DNA of 64,000 bases from Alphaproteobacteria bacterium (lineage in GTDB: Bacteria > Myxococcota_A > UBA796 > UBA2385): the NCBI GenBank assembly GCA_020632755.1, contig JACKEY010000006.1:372001-436000 (forward strand), in the 5' to 3' direction. This document shows, piece by piece, positions 42,045 to 50,246 of the stretch. The first letter of the stretch is position 1, and every line of letters begins with the position of its first letter. A model generated the notes under the pieces. It ran no database searches and was not told the DNA's origin. It worked only from the letters and a program-made list of their open reading frames with translations. Position numbers and translations under genes: made by a program.

Positions 42045-44210
42045 TCAGAACACCACGATGGGAGGGAACTGGAACGGGGAGTCGCTCAGGTCCATGATCA
42101 GCACGTCCCTGTCGGGACAGATCACGGCCTCCGGCGCCTCGGCCAGCCCGTCCACGGCGGCGCTGTCGACGCAGTGCTGCTGGCGCAGCGTGCCCCCGTC
42201 CCAGGTCGTGCCCGACAGGGTCATGGATGCGTCGTGCAGCAGCACGGCGTCTCCCGCGCCGGGCGACAGGGTGCTGGCTTCGACCCGCAGGCCGCGGCTG
42301 CCGTCCCACGGGGTCGTGTGGGTGGCGTAGACGACGTTGCCGTGCACATCGAGCCCTCCCGCGATGGTCGCGCCGCTGCCCCCGCCCAGGTCGCTGTCGC
42401 GCACGGTCACGGCGACCTCGCCCTGGGCGACCACCGCGGCGACCCCGACCTCATCGACCGTGCAGCCCTCGGCCAGGAGCGTGGCCGGGGCCGACGCCCC
42501 CGCCGCCATCAAGCCGACGCTCAGGTTCGCGGACGGGTCGGCGGCGACGCCCAGGATCACACAGTCCTCCAGGGCGAGCGTCCCGCCGTGCTCGCCGCCG
42601 ATCACCGCGGCGCCGGCCATCTCGACCTCCTCGAAGCGGCACCCCGTGCAGGTCGCACTGGCGCTCGCCGCGTCCCACGGGCTCACGACGAGCCCGGGGC
42701 CCGCGGCATCGCGGACCACGAGCCCGTCGGCCTCGACCTCGCCGCCCAGCACCACGATCCCGGCCGCCGAGCGACCGGACGGCGACGACGCGATCTCCTC
42801 GATGGTCACGTCCTGCAGCCAGACCCGGCTCGACGTGCGGGCGTCCTCCTCGACCCGATCCGCGACGTGGATGCCCTCGCCCGACAGGCCGCGAAAGGCG
42901 ACGTCCTGCAGCTGTAGCTCGCCGCCCTCGACCAGAGCCCCGACCCCGTACAGGTCCAGGTCCACACCGCCGAAGTACTGCAGGTTGCCCCGCTGCACGT
43001 CCACGATCTCGCCGTCGGTCACCCGGATCGAGCCGCCGACGTTGGCGAAGATGGCCGCACCCTTGGAGCGCTCCATGGTCAGGCCGTCGATCTCGATGTG
43101 GCCGCCGGTGTTCACCGACAGGCCGCCGCCGCCGACGTCCAGGCCCAGGTCCCGGGCGTCGACGTCGGTCAGGTAGATGGCGCCGCCCTCGCTGGCCCCC
43201 ACGGCGGACGCGCTGTCCCGCACGGTCAGGCCGGTCCCGCTGATCGTGGCCGGCAGGTCGTCGGCCCCGACGAAGCCCATGGTGAAGCCGGCGTAGACGG
43301 CGGGGCAGCAGGTGCCCGAGGTCTCGAAGGGCGGGCGGACACCCTCGACCTCGACGTCTTCGAACACCAGGGTGGCTTCCTGGCTGGCCGCCAGGCCGGC
43401 GTTGACCGCGCCGGACACGAACAGGCGGCGGACCTCGGCCGAGGCGCTGTACAGGAACAGTCCGGTGCCCCGGTAGAACTCGTCGAGCTGCGTGTCGACG
43501 AGCTCGGCGTCCTCGAGCAGCAGCCGGCCCGACGCGCCGGTCACGTCGACCGCGCCGCCGATCGCGCCTTCGACGCGCAGCCCGGCGGCCTCGACGCTGC
43601 CGTCGAGCACCTGCAGGCCCGGCGTCGTCGCGCCTTCGCTCCGGGCCTCTTCGATGCGGAGGTCGGTCAAGCTCGCCTCGGCGGTCGCGACCCGGATGCC
43701 GGCCTCGCGGAACCCGCGGACGACCAGGTCCCGGGCCTCGAGCCGCCCGCCCTCGACCACGATGCCGCCGCCCTTGCCCTCGGTCAGCGTCATGCCCGAC
43801 AGGCGCAAGGTGCCCGTGCCCCGGCCCTCGCTGCCCTGGTTGAAGGCGATGACCGCCGGCAGGCCCGTGTCGGCCTCCCACGCGGTGAAGCCGTCGACGG
43901 TCACCCGCTCCGCGCAGCGCCCGGCCAGCGTCAGGTCGCGGTCCGCGAGTTGCAGCCACCCGGCGTAGGTGCCTTCGGCGATGGCGACGACATCGTCACC
44001 GGACGCCGCATCGACCGCCTCGGCCACGGTCTGGAAGGGCGCGTCGCGGCTGCCGTCCCCGCCAGGATCGGCGGCCTGGTCCACGAACAGGGTGCCCTCG
44101 ACAACGCCGAAGGGCGCGGGGCCGCAGCCGTCATCGACGGCCCCCGTGTCGACTCCCGTCGAGGCGGGGGGAGGGGAGGAGGTGCAGGCGAGCAGGAGGG
44201 CGAGGAGCAC
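42045..44210 (-). CDS. Beta-helix lipoprotein 1
   Basis: 721 residues from GTG 44210. A lipobox (LLALLLAC) predicts a lipoprotein. The N-terminal unit (VVEGTLFVDQAADPGGDGSR, DDVVAIAEGTYAGWLQLADR, LTLAGRCAERVTVDGF) is a DUF1565-like start of a right-handed parallel beta helix. About 20 short repeats follow (LRLSGMTLTEGKGGGIVVEG). The C-terminal 130 residues are shared with the next three paralogs: GGSGATIAGGLDVHGNVVYA, LRQQHC and the last residues FPPIVVF. The fold is typical of surface-exposed adhesins and pectate-lyase-like proteins; no catalytic site was identified. It diverges from a peptide gene at 44355 with back-to-back regulon promoters. Confidence 0.88.
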   Translation of the reverse strand: MLLALLLACTSSPPPASTGVDTGAVDDGCGPAPFGVVEGTLFVDQAADPGGDGSRDAPFQTVAEAVDAASGDDVVAIAEGTYAGWLQLADRDLTLAGRCAERVTVDGFTAWEADTGLPAVIAFNQGSEGRGTGTLRLSGMTLTEGKGGGIVVEGGRLEARDLVVRGFREAGIRVATAEASLTDLRIEEARSEGATTPGLQVLDGSVEAAGLRVEGAIGGAVDVTGASGRLLLEDAELVDTQLDEFYRGTGLFLYSASAEVRRLFVSGAVNAGLAASQEATLVFEDVEVEGVRPPFETSGTCCPAVYAGFTMGFVGADDLPATISGTGLTVRDSASAVGASEGGAIYLTDVDARDLGLDVGGGGLSVNTGGHIEIDGLTMERSKGAAIFANVGGSIRVTDGEIVDVQRGNLQYFGGVDLDLYGVGALVEGGELQLQDVAFRGLSGEGIHVADRVEEDARTSSRVWLQDVTIEEIASSPSGRSAAGIVVLGGEVEADGLVVRDAAGPGLVVSPWDAASASATCTGCRFEEVEMAGAAVIGGEHGGTLALEDCVILGVAADPSANLSVGLMAAGASAPATLLAEGCTVDEVGVAAVVAQGEVAVTVRDSDLGGGSGATIAGGLDVHGNVVYATHTTPWDGSRGLRVEASTLSPGAGDAVLLHDASMTLSGTTWDGGTLRQQHCVDSAAVDGLAEAPEAVICPDRDVLIMDLSDSPFQFPPIVVF

Positions 44211-44235
44211 GGTGTCTCTGGGGAGGGTGAACAGC

Positions 44236-44262
44236 GTACTGGCCAGGGAGCGACTCCGTCAC
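44236..44262 (-). promoter_or_regulatory. Regulon promoter element of beta-helix lipoprotein 1
   Basis: Minus strand GTGACG (44262-44257), 15 bases, CAGTAC (44241-44236). The GTG start of the lipoprotein gene is 26 bases further, at 44210. Confidence 0.75.
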
Positions 44263-44285
44263 CGACGAGGATCTCGCAGGCTGCC

Positions 44286-44314
44286 GTGACGTTCTCCGCC
44301 GGTCGGCAGTACCC
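44286..44314 (+). promoter_or_regulatory. Regulon promoter element of the peptide gene at 44355
   Basis: GTGACG (44286-44291), 15 bases, CAGTACCC (44307-44314). The start codon lies 41 bases downstream. Its -35 is 23 bases from the -35 of the divergent lipoprotein promoter. Confidence 0.75.
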
Positions 44315-44354
44315 TCGACACAACCCCCCAACCCCACGAGAACCGGGAGCACGC

Positions 44355-44558
44355 ATGAGCACCGAAGAGACCCGCAACGACACCCCTCCCAAGGCCACCG
44401 AACAGCGCGACGAGCGCGAGCTGGTCGTCGAGGACGTCGAGACGGACCGGGCCGAGGACGTCAAGGGCGGCGGCTTCCTGATTCCGGGGCTCTACGACAA
44501 CGTGGGCCAGGTCACGGGCGGCGGCAGCGTCGCCGGCGGCGGCGGCAGCAGTTCCTGA
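44355..44558 (+). CDS. Double-glycine-type small peptide A
   Basis: 67 residues from ATG 44355, with cgggag upstream. MSTEETRNDT opens a polar region, then the family block RELVVEDVETDRAEDVKGG ends in Gly-Gly at 38-39. The tail after GG has 28 residues, begins GFLIPGLYDN and is rich in Gly and Ser. Composition and placement suggest export and leader removal after GG, as for peptides processed by C39-type ABC exporters; cleavage is inference. It is divergent from beta-helix lipoprotein 1 and shares its block with ten other genes in the window. Confidence 0.85.
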   Translation: MSTEETRNDTPPKATEQRDERELVVEDVETDRAEDVKGGGFLIPGLYDNVGQVTGGGSVAGGGGSSS

Positions 44559-44610
44559 CGGCGGAGACGCATCCGCTCGTGACCCCCGACTGGATGCGCC
44601 CCGGCCGGCC

Positions 44611-46779
44611 CTAGAACAGGCCCTCGATCGGCGGCATGCCGATGGGCACCGCGTCGATGTCGACGACGAGCAGGTCGGTCCCGGGGCAGTCCACGAAGGT
44701 CTCGGCCTGGTCGGCGCCGACCACGGGCGCGACATCCTCGCAGCGCTGCTGGCGGAGGGTGCCGCCCTCCCAGGCGACCTCCTGCAGCGTGGCCGAGGCG
44801 GCGTGCAGCAGCACGGTCTCGCCCGCCCCCGGCACCAGGTCGGAGCCCTCGATCAGCAGGCCGGCGCTGCCGTCCCAGGGGCCGATGCCCGTGGCGTAGA
44901 CGGCGTTTCCGTGGACGTCCAGCCCGCCGCCGAGGGTGGCCCCGCTGCCGCCGTGCAGGGTGCTGTCGTGGACCTGGATGGCCCCTTCGCCCGAGACCAC
45001 CAGGGCCCCGTGTTGGGTGTCGCCGATCTCACAGCCCGTGACCTGTAGCGACGGCGGCCCCGACACGTTCGTGGTCAGCAGCCCCGCCGACAGCCCCGAG
45101 GCCGGATCCGGCGCGACCCCGGAGATGGAGCAGCCGTCGAGGGTGACCGGGCGCTCGGCGTCCCGGCCGCCGACCAGGACCCCCGCCAGGGCCACGTCTT
45201 CGATGAGACAGTCGGTGCAGTGCAGGCTGGCGGGCTGATCCGACCAGCTGACCACGGAGATCCCGGGTCCCGCGACGTCTCGCACCGTCAGGCGCTCCGC
45301 ATCGAGCGTGCCTTCGCGGAAGACCAGGCCCAGGGCGGTGCGGATCCCCCCTGCCAGGCCCACGTCCTCGATGGTCACGTCCGTCAGCTCGACGGTCGGT
45401 GTGCCGGTCTCGTCGGCCTGTGCGTCGATGCCGACCCCGTCGACACCCGCGAGCCGGACCCGGTCGAGGCGCAGCAGGCCGTTGCCCGAGACCACCGCCT
45501 GCACGCCGAACAGCTCGATGTCGGCGCCTTCGAGGGGGACATCGGAGTAGCCCGACTGCGTGTCCAGGATCTCGGCGTCGGTGAGCACGATCTCGCCGCC
45601 CCAGCCGGCCATGAGCGCGCTGCCGCGGGCCCGCTCGACGACGAGCTCGCTCGCCTCGATGCGGCCGCCTCGTCCGGCGATCAGCCCGCCCAGGCCCATG
45701 CCCGCGCCCAGATCGGCGACGTACACATCGGTGAGCGCGATCTCGCCTCGGTCCAGCGACCAGATGCCGTTGTCGCTGTCGGTGATGCGCACCCCCGAGC
45801 CGGTGATGCGCCCACCGTGCTCCTCCTCCCCACCGAAGGAGATCATGAGCCCGGACGCCAGGGCCGGGGTGCAGCCGCCGTCCGGGCACTCCCAGCCCAC
45901 GATGCCCTGCATGGTCAGGCCGTCGACCTCGACCACCGCGTCCCACTGGGCCAGGATGCCGAACATGACGTGGCTGTCCGCGACACGGACGTCGCGCAGC
46001 CGCACGGTGGCGTCGACGGCGAACAGGGCGGCGCTGCGCAGGTCCTCGGCAGGTGCGGTCTCGACGATCTCGCTGTCTTCGAGCTCCAGCACGGTGTCCG
46101 CGCCGCCGGCGCCGATGGCGAGCCCCTGCTGGCGCGTGATCGAGAGTCGCCGGGCCGTGACCTGGCTCCCCTCCGACACGGCCAGGCCGCCGCCGCTGTT
46201 CCACTCGAGGGCCCCGCCGTCCTCGATGCGCACGTCCTCGAGGGTGGCCGTCGCCCGCTCCAGCCAGATGCCCTGGCCGTAGATGTCGCGCACCAGGAGA
46301 TCCCGGGCCTGCAGCGTGCCGCCGCCGACCACCAGGCCCCGCACGTCGCCGCCGGTCAGGGTGAGTCCCGAGAGGTCCAGCGTGCCGGTACCGGGCTCCG
46401 CGCCTTCGGCGGTCTCGCCGTCCAAGGGCGCGTTGAACGCGATCACCGGCAGCTCGGGGGCATCCTTTCCGTCGATGGTGACCCGGTCGGCGCAGCGCCC
46501 GGCCAGCGTCAGGTCGCGGTCGCCCAGGGACAGGGTCTCGCGGTAGGTGCCCGCTGCGATCACGATGACGTCGCTTCCACCAGCGACCTCGACCGCATCG
46601 CCGATGGTCGCGAAGGGTGCATCCTGGCTGCCGTCGCCCCCCGATGCGGCGCTGGCGTCGACGAACAGGGTGCCCGACAGGTTGCCCCAGGTGCCGGAAC
46701 CGCAGGGGTCGGTCCCGGTGGCGGGGGAGGACCCGCCGGCGTCGGGGGAGGTGCAGGCCATGAGGAGGGCGAGGATCAC
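44611..46779 (-). CDS. Beta-helix lipoprotein 2
   Basis: 722 residues from GTG 46779. A lipobox (LLMAC), the DUF1565-like start (LSGTLFVDASAASGGDGSQD, DLTLAGRCADRVTIDGKDA) and the long beta-helix repeat region match paralog 1. The shared C-terminal module is present (GGSGATLGGGLDVHGNAVYA, LLHAASATLQEVAWEGGTLR, CPGTDLLVVDIDAVPIGMPP) and the last residues are IEGLF. The whole gene plus its upstream region looks like a duplicate of the 42045-44558 unit: lipoprotein on -, peptide on +, promoters back to back. Confidence 0.88.
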   Translation of the reverse strand: MILALLMACTSPDAGGSSPATGTDPCGSGTWGNLSGTLFVDASAASGGDGSQDAPFATIGDAVEVAGGSDVIVIAAGTYRETLSLGDRDLTLAGRCADRVTIDGKDAPELPVIAFNAPLDGETAEGAEPGTGTLDLSGLTLTGGDVRGLVVGGGTLQARDLLVRDIYGQGIWLERATATLEDVRIEDGGALEWNSGGGLAVSEGSQVTARRLSITRQQGLAIGAGGADTVLELEDSEIVETAPAEDLRSAALFAVDATVRLRDVRVADSHVMFGILAQWDAVVEVDGLTMQGIVGWECPDGGCTPALASGLMISFGGEEEHGGRITGSGVRITDSDNGIWSLDRGEIALTDVYVADLGAGMGLGGLIAGRGGRIEASELVVERARGSALMAGWGGEIVLTDAEILDTQSGYSDVPLEGADIELFGVQAVVSGNGLLRLDRVRLAGVDGVGIDAQADETGTPTVELTDVTIEDVGLAGGIRTALGLVFREGTLDAERLTVRDVAGPGISVVSWSDQPASLHCTDCLIEDVALAGVLVGGRDAERPVTLDGCSISGVAPDPASGLSAGLLTTNVSGPPSLQVTGCEIGDTQHGALVVSGEGAIQVHDSTLHGGSGATLGGGLDVHGNAVYATGIGPWDGSAGLLIEGSDLVPGAGETVLLHAASATLQEVAWEGGTLRQQRCEDVAPVVGADQAETFVDCPGTDLLVVDIDAVPIGMPPIEGLF

Positions 46780-46804
46780 GGTGTCTCTCGGGAGGAGGAG
46801 CAGC

Positions 46805-46831
46805 GTACTGGTGCGGGCCCGGGTTCGTCAC
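46805..46831 (-). promoter_or_regulatory. Regulon promoter element of beta-helix lipoprotein 2
   Basis: Minus strand GTGACG (46831-46826), 15 bases, CAGTAC (46810-46805); GTG start 26 bases further, at 46779, the same distance as for lipoprotein 1. Confidence 0.75.
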
Positions 46832-46854
46832 CGAAGAGAATTCCGACGTCGGGC

Positions 46855-46883
46855 GTGACGTTCTGCGAGGCGCGGCAGTACCC
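46855..46883 (+). promoter_or_regulatory. Regulon promoter element of the peptide gene at 46910
   Basis: GTGACG (46855-46860), 15 bases, CAGTACCC (46876-46883); start codon 27 bases downstream. The gap to the divergent -35 is 23 bases, as at 44262/44286. Confidence 0.75.
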
Positions 46884-46909
46884 TCGGTACACCCCGCCCC
46901 GGAACCCCC

Positions 46910-47098
46910 ATGAGCACCGAAGAGCCCCGCAAGGAAGCCGAGCCCGAGACCCCCGACAAGTCCGAGGAACGCGAGCTGTCCGTCGAGGACATCGAGTCGG
47001 AGAAGGCCGAAGACGTCAAGGGCGGCGGCATCCAGTGGACCCTGAGCGGAGCGGCCGGACAGCGCCCCGGTGGGGGGGGCGACCCCGAGATGGGCTGA
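46910..47098 (+). CDS. Double-glycine-type small peptide B
   Basis: 62 residues from ATG 46910. MSTEEPRKEA opens the polar part; the family block RELSVEDIESEKAEDVKGG ends at Gly38-Gly39. The tail has 23 residues, starts GIQWTLSGAA and contains a run of four Gly. It resembles peptide A in the leader (MSTEE, V/I-E-S/T) but not in the tail, the pattern expected if the leader is held by an export machinery while the product diversifies. It is divergent from beta-helix lipoprotein 2. Confidence 0.85.
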   Translation: MSTEEPRKEAEPETPDKSEERELSVEDIESEKAEDVKGGGIQWTLSGAAGQRPGGGGDPEMG

Positions 47099-47146
47099 GC
47101 ATGGAACGCGCCGACTCCGGTCCCGCCGCGGCGTAGACTGCCGCCG

Positions 47147-50100
47147 ATGGACGCCCTCGACCCCACCGTGCCGCAGTGCGTCGTGCGCACCCTGGTGCTC
47201 ACGGACCTCGAGAACAGCACGGCCCTGACCGAGCGGCTGGGGGATCGCGGCACCGCCGCGGTCATCGCCCAGCACGACCGCCTGGCCCGGGGCCTGCTGG
47301 CGGCGCACCGCGGCCAGGAGATCGACAAGTCCGACGGCTTCCTGCTGCTGTTCGAGGACCCCGTCGACGCCCTGGCCTGGTGCCTGACCTACCACCGGCG
47401 GCTGGCCGAGCTGGCCACGCGCCTGGGCCTGCCCCTGGCGGCCCGCGCCGGCATGCACGTCGGCGAGGTCGTCACCTGGCACAACCCGCCCGAAGACGTC
47501 GCCAACGGCGCCAAGCCCGTCGAGGTCGAGGGCATCGCCAAGCCGGTCGCCGCCCGGGTGATGTCGGCAGGCGGCGGCGGCCAGACCCTGCTGACGGCGT
47601 CGGCCTGGCAGGCCGTGGGCGCCGCGAAGCAGGACGCCCGACTCCTGGGCCCGGGAGCGGGGGACGGGGAGCTCGGCTGGGTGAGCCACGGGCCCTACGC
47701 CTTCAAGGGGGTCAGCGAGCCGGTCGAGCTGTACGAGGTCGGCCAGCCGGGCATCGCGCCCCTGGCCCCGCCGCCGGGCAGCGGCAAGGTCCGGCCCTGG
47801 ACCAGCCCCAACAACCTGCCGGCCCCGCCCTCGGCCTTCGTCGGGCGGCAGCGCGAGCTCGAAGACCTGGACCTGCTGGTCGAGATCCACCCGCTCATCA
47901 CCCTGCTGGGGCCCGGCGGCACGGGCAAGACGCGGCTCAGCCTCGAAGCCGCCCGGGCGGCCCTGCCCCGCTTCCCCGGCGGCGCCTGGTTCTGCGAGGT
48001 CGAAGGCGCCCGCGACCGCGACGCCTTCTGCGCGGCTGTGGCCCAGGCCCTGGACGTGCCCCTGACCCGCGGCGATCCCGTGGCCCTGCTGGGCGCGGCC
48101 ATCGCCGGCCGCGGTGCGGTGCTGCTGGTCCTGGACAACCTCGAGCAGGTCGTCGCCGACGCCGCCGACGTGCTCGCCGCCTGGATCCAGGCCGCGCCCG
48201 AGGCCCGCATCCTGGCCAGCAGCCGCGAGCCCCTGCAGATCGCCCGGGAGCACCGCTACCCCCTGGACGCCCTGCCCACCGACGCCGCCGTCGATCTGTT
48301 CTGCGACCGGGCCGCCGCCGTGCGCCCCGGCTTCGCCCTGGACGCCGCGGGCCGCGGCGACGTGGAAGCCCTGGTCGCCGAGCTCGACGGCATGCCCCTG
48401 GCCATCGAGCTGGCCGCCGCCCGGGCCCGCACCCTGTCGCCCGCCGCCATCCGCGAGCGCCTGTCCCGGCGCTTCGAGCTGCTGCGCGGCAAGCGCCGCG
48501 ACGTGTCGGGTCGCCAGGCCACCCTGGAAGGGGCCATCGACTGGTCCTGGGAGCTGCTGTCGGGCGAGGAGCGGCTGGCGCTCGCGTCCTGCAGCGCCTT
48601 CCCGGCGAGCTTCGACGCCGAGGCGGCCGAAGAGGTGCTGGACCTGTCGGCCTTCCCCGACGCCGACTGGCCCATGGACGTCTGCGAGGCCCTGGTCGAC
48701 AAGAGCCTGCTGCGGTCCATCGACGGGCCCGACGGCGGCGTGCGCCTGTCCATGTACAGCTCGATCCGGGCCTACGCCGCGGCCCGGCTGTCCGAGCCCG
48801 GTGCCGTCGTGGACGCCGACGGCGCCTCGCTCACCGGTCCCGACGCCGAGGCGGCCGTGCGGCGCCGGCACGCCGCCTTCTACGCCCGGCTGGGCGAAGA
48901 CCGGGCCCTGCACGCCCTGCACGGCCCCGACGGCCTGCGCGGGCTGCGGCGCCTGTCGCGGGAGCTGCCGAACCTGCGCGCCGCGGTGGCCCACGGGGCG
49001 CCCGCCGACGCGGCCCGAGCGGCCCTGGCCGCCGCCGAGGTCATGCAGATCGAGGGCCCCTTCGCCGACGGCGCGGCCCTGGCGGCCGCCGCGGGCCAGC
49101 GACCGGGGCTCGAGCCCGCCCTGGCGTCGCGGCTGCGCATCGCCGAGGGCTTCCTGCGCAAGTTCGCCGGCGACGCGGCGTCGGCGCGCACCCTGCTGGA
49201 ACAGGCCCACGGCGAGCTGTCGGGCACCGTGCACGGCGCGGTGGCCGCCCAGCGCCTGGGCGAGCTGCTGCGCGACCAGGGCGAGGGCGACCGGGCCGAG
49301 CCCCTGCTCGAGGAAGCCGCCGCGATCTGCGCCGCGGCGGGGGATGCCTGGGGCGAAGGCGTGGCCCTGGCCGGCCTGGCCGCGCTCTACATGGGCCGGA
49401 ACCAGCTCGGGCGCGCCCAGGAGCTCTCCGAGCGTGCCCTGGCCCTGCTGCAGGTGGCCGGCGCCGAGCGCTCCCAGGCCCACGTGCTCGGCACCCTGGC
49501 CGTGCTGCACGCCCTGCGCGGCGAGCTGCGCCAGGCCGCCGCCCTGATGACCCGGGCCCGCGACCTGCACCGGGCCGTCGGCAACCGCCGGGCCGAGGGG
49601 CTGCTCATCGCGAACCTGGGCTTCGTCCGCTACGAGCTGGGCGACTACGACGGCGCCTTCGAGCTGATCAGCCGGGCCCTGCAGATCGCCCGCGAGGTCG
49701 GCAACGCCCTGTCCGAGCCGACCGCCCTCATCAAGCTGGCCGTCGTGCGCCGGGCCCAGCAGGCCCCGATGGAAGCCCGCCGCTACGGCCAGTCGGCCCT
49801 GGCCCTGGCCCGGGCGTCGGGCAGCCTGCGCGACCAGGGCCGCGCCCTGGCCGAGCTCGCGCGTCTCGACCTGGACGCCGGCCAGCACGACGCGGCCCGC
49901 GAGCACGTGCGCAAGGGCCTGGAGCTGGCGCGACAGGCCCGCGATGCACCCGCCATCGTGACCCACCTGGGGCTGCAGGGCGAGCTCGACGGCGTCGGTG
50001 ACCTGGACGCGGGGCTGGCCCCCATCGACGAAGCACTGGCCATGGTCGAGCGCGCCGGACAGAAGGGGCCCCAGGCCGAGCTGCTGCTGGCCCGGGCGCG

Positions 50101-50218
50101 GGTGCTGCGCGCCCACGGTCGCGACGCGCACGACGAACGCTCCCGCGCGGCCGCCCTGGTGGCGGCGCTGGACCTGCCGGCCGAGAGCCCGCTGGCGCGG
50201 GAGCTGGCGCGGGATTGA
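47147..50218 (+). CDS. Class III cyclase-like / ATPase / TPR regulator
   Basis: 1023 residues from ATG 47147. Residues 12-200 match class III nucleotide cyclases (VLTDLENSTALTERLGDRGT with metal Asp20, EIDKSDGFLLLFEDPVDALA, RAGMHVGEVV). An AAA/NB-ARC-type ATPase follows with P-loop LLGPGGTGKTRLSLE (near 255) and LLVLDNLEQVV, then the MPLAIELAAARAR motif. The C-terminal 450 residues are TPR-like repeats. Such proteins usually act as ATP-dependent signalling regulators. Activity of the cyclase part is unproven. The gene lies between two peptide/lipoprotein units and could supply the nucleotide for the CNB proteins nearby, which is inference only. Confidence 0.85.
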   Translation: MDALDPTVPQCVVRTLVLTDLENSTALTERLGDRGTAAVIAQHDRLARGLLAAHRGQEIDKSDGFLLLFEDPVDALAWCLTYHRRLAELATRLGLPLAARAGMHVGEVVTWHNPPEDVANGAKPVEVEGIAKPVAARVMSAGGGGQTLLTASAWQAVGAAKQDARLLGPGAGDGELGWVSHGPYAFKGVSEPVELYEVGQPGIAPLAPPPGSGKVRPWTSPNNLPAPPSAFVGRQRELEDLDLLVEIHPLITLLGPGGTGKTRLSLEAARAALPRFPGGAWFCEVEGARDRDAFCAAVAQALDVPLTRGDPVALLGAAIAGRGAVLLVLDNLEQVVADAADVLAAWIQAAPEARILASSREPLQIAREHRYPLDALPTDAAVDLFCDRAAAVRPGFALDAAGRGDVEALVAELDGMPLAIELAAARARTLSPAAIRERLSRRFELLRGKRRDVSGRQATLEGAIDWSWELLSGEERLALASCSAFPASFDAEAAEEVLDLSAFPDADWPMDVCEALVDKSLLRSIDGPDGGVRLSMYSSIRAYAAARLSEPGAVVDADGASLTGPDAEAAVRRRHAAFYARLGEDRALHALHGPDGLRGLRRLSRELPNLRAAVAHGAPADAARAALAAAEVMQIEGPFADGAALAAAAGQRPGLEPALASRLRIAEGFLRKFAGDAASARTLLEQAHGELSGTVHGAVAAQRLGELLRDQGEGDRAEPLLEEAAAICAAAGDAWGEGVALAGLAALYMGRNQLGRAQELSERALALLQVAGAERSQAHVLGTLAVLHALRGELRQAAALMTRARDLHRAVGNRRAEGLLIANLGFVRYELGDYDGAFELISRALQIAREVGNALSEPTALIKLAVVRRAQQAPMEARRYGQSALALARASGSLRDQGRALAELARLDLDAGQHDAAREHVRKGLELARQARDAPAIVTHLGLQGELDGVGDLDAGLAPIDEALAMVERAGQKGPQAELLLARARVLRAHGRDAHDERSRAAALVAALDLPAESPLARELARD

Positions 50219-50246
50219 GGGCAGCGCTCGGCGCCGCCCGGCGACC

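Noticed and set aside
43098..44558. A 486-codon plus-strand frame ending at the same stop as peptide A
   Set aside because: The first 420 codons run antisense to beta-helix lipoprotein 1. Only the part from ATG 44355 has a ribosome site, a promoter element and the family block.
45029..50131. 1700-codon minus-strand open frame over the cyclase/ATPase gene and a beta-helix gene
   Set aside because: It reads antisense through a gene with clear domains and in the wrong frame through beta-helix lipoprotein 2. Its composition is low-complexity Arg/Gly/Gln.
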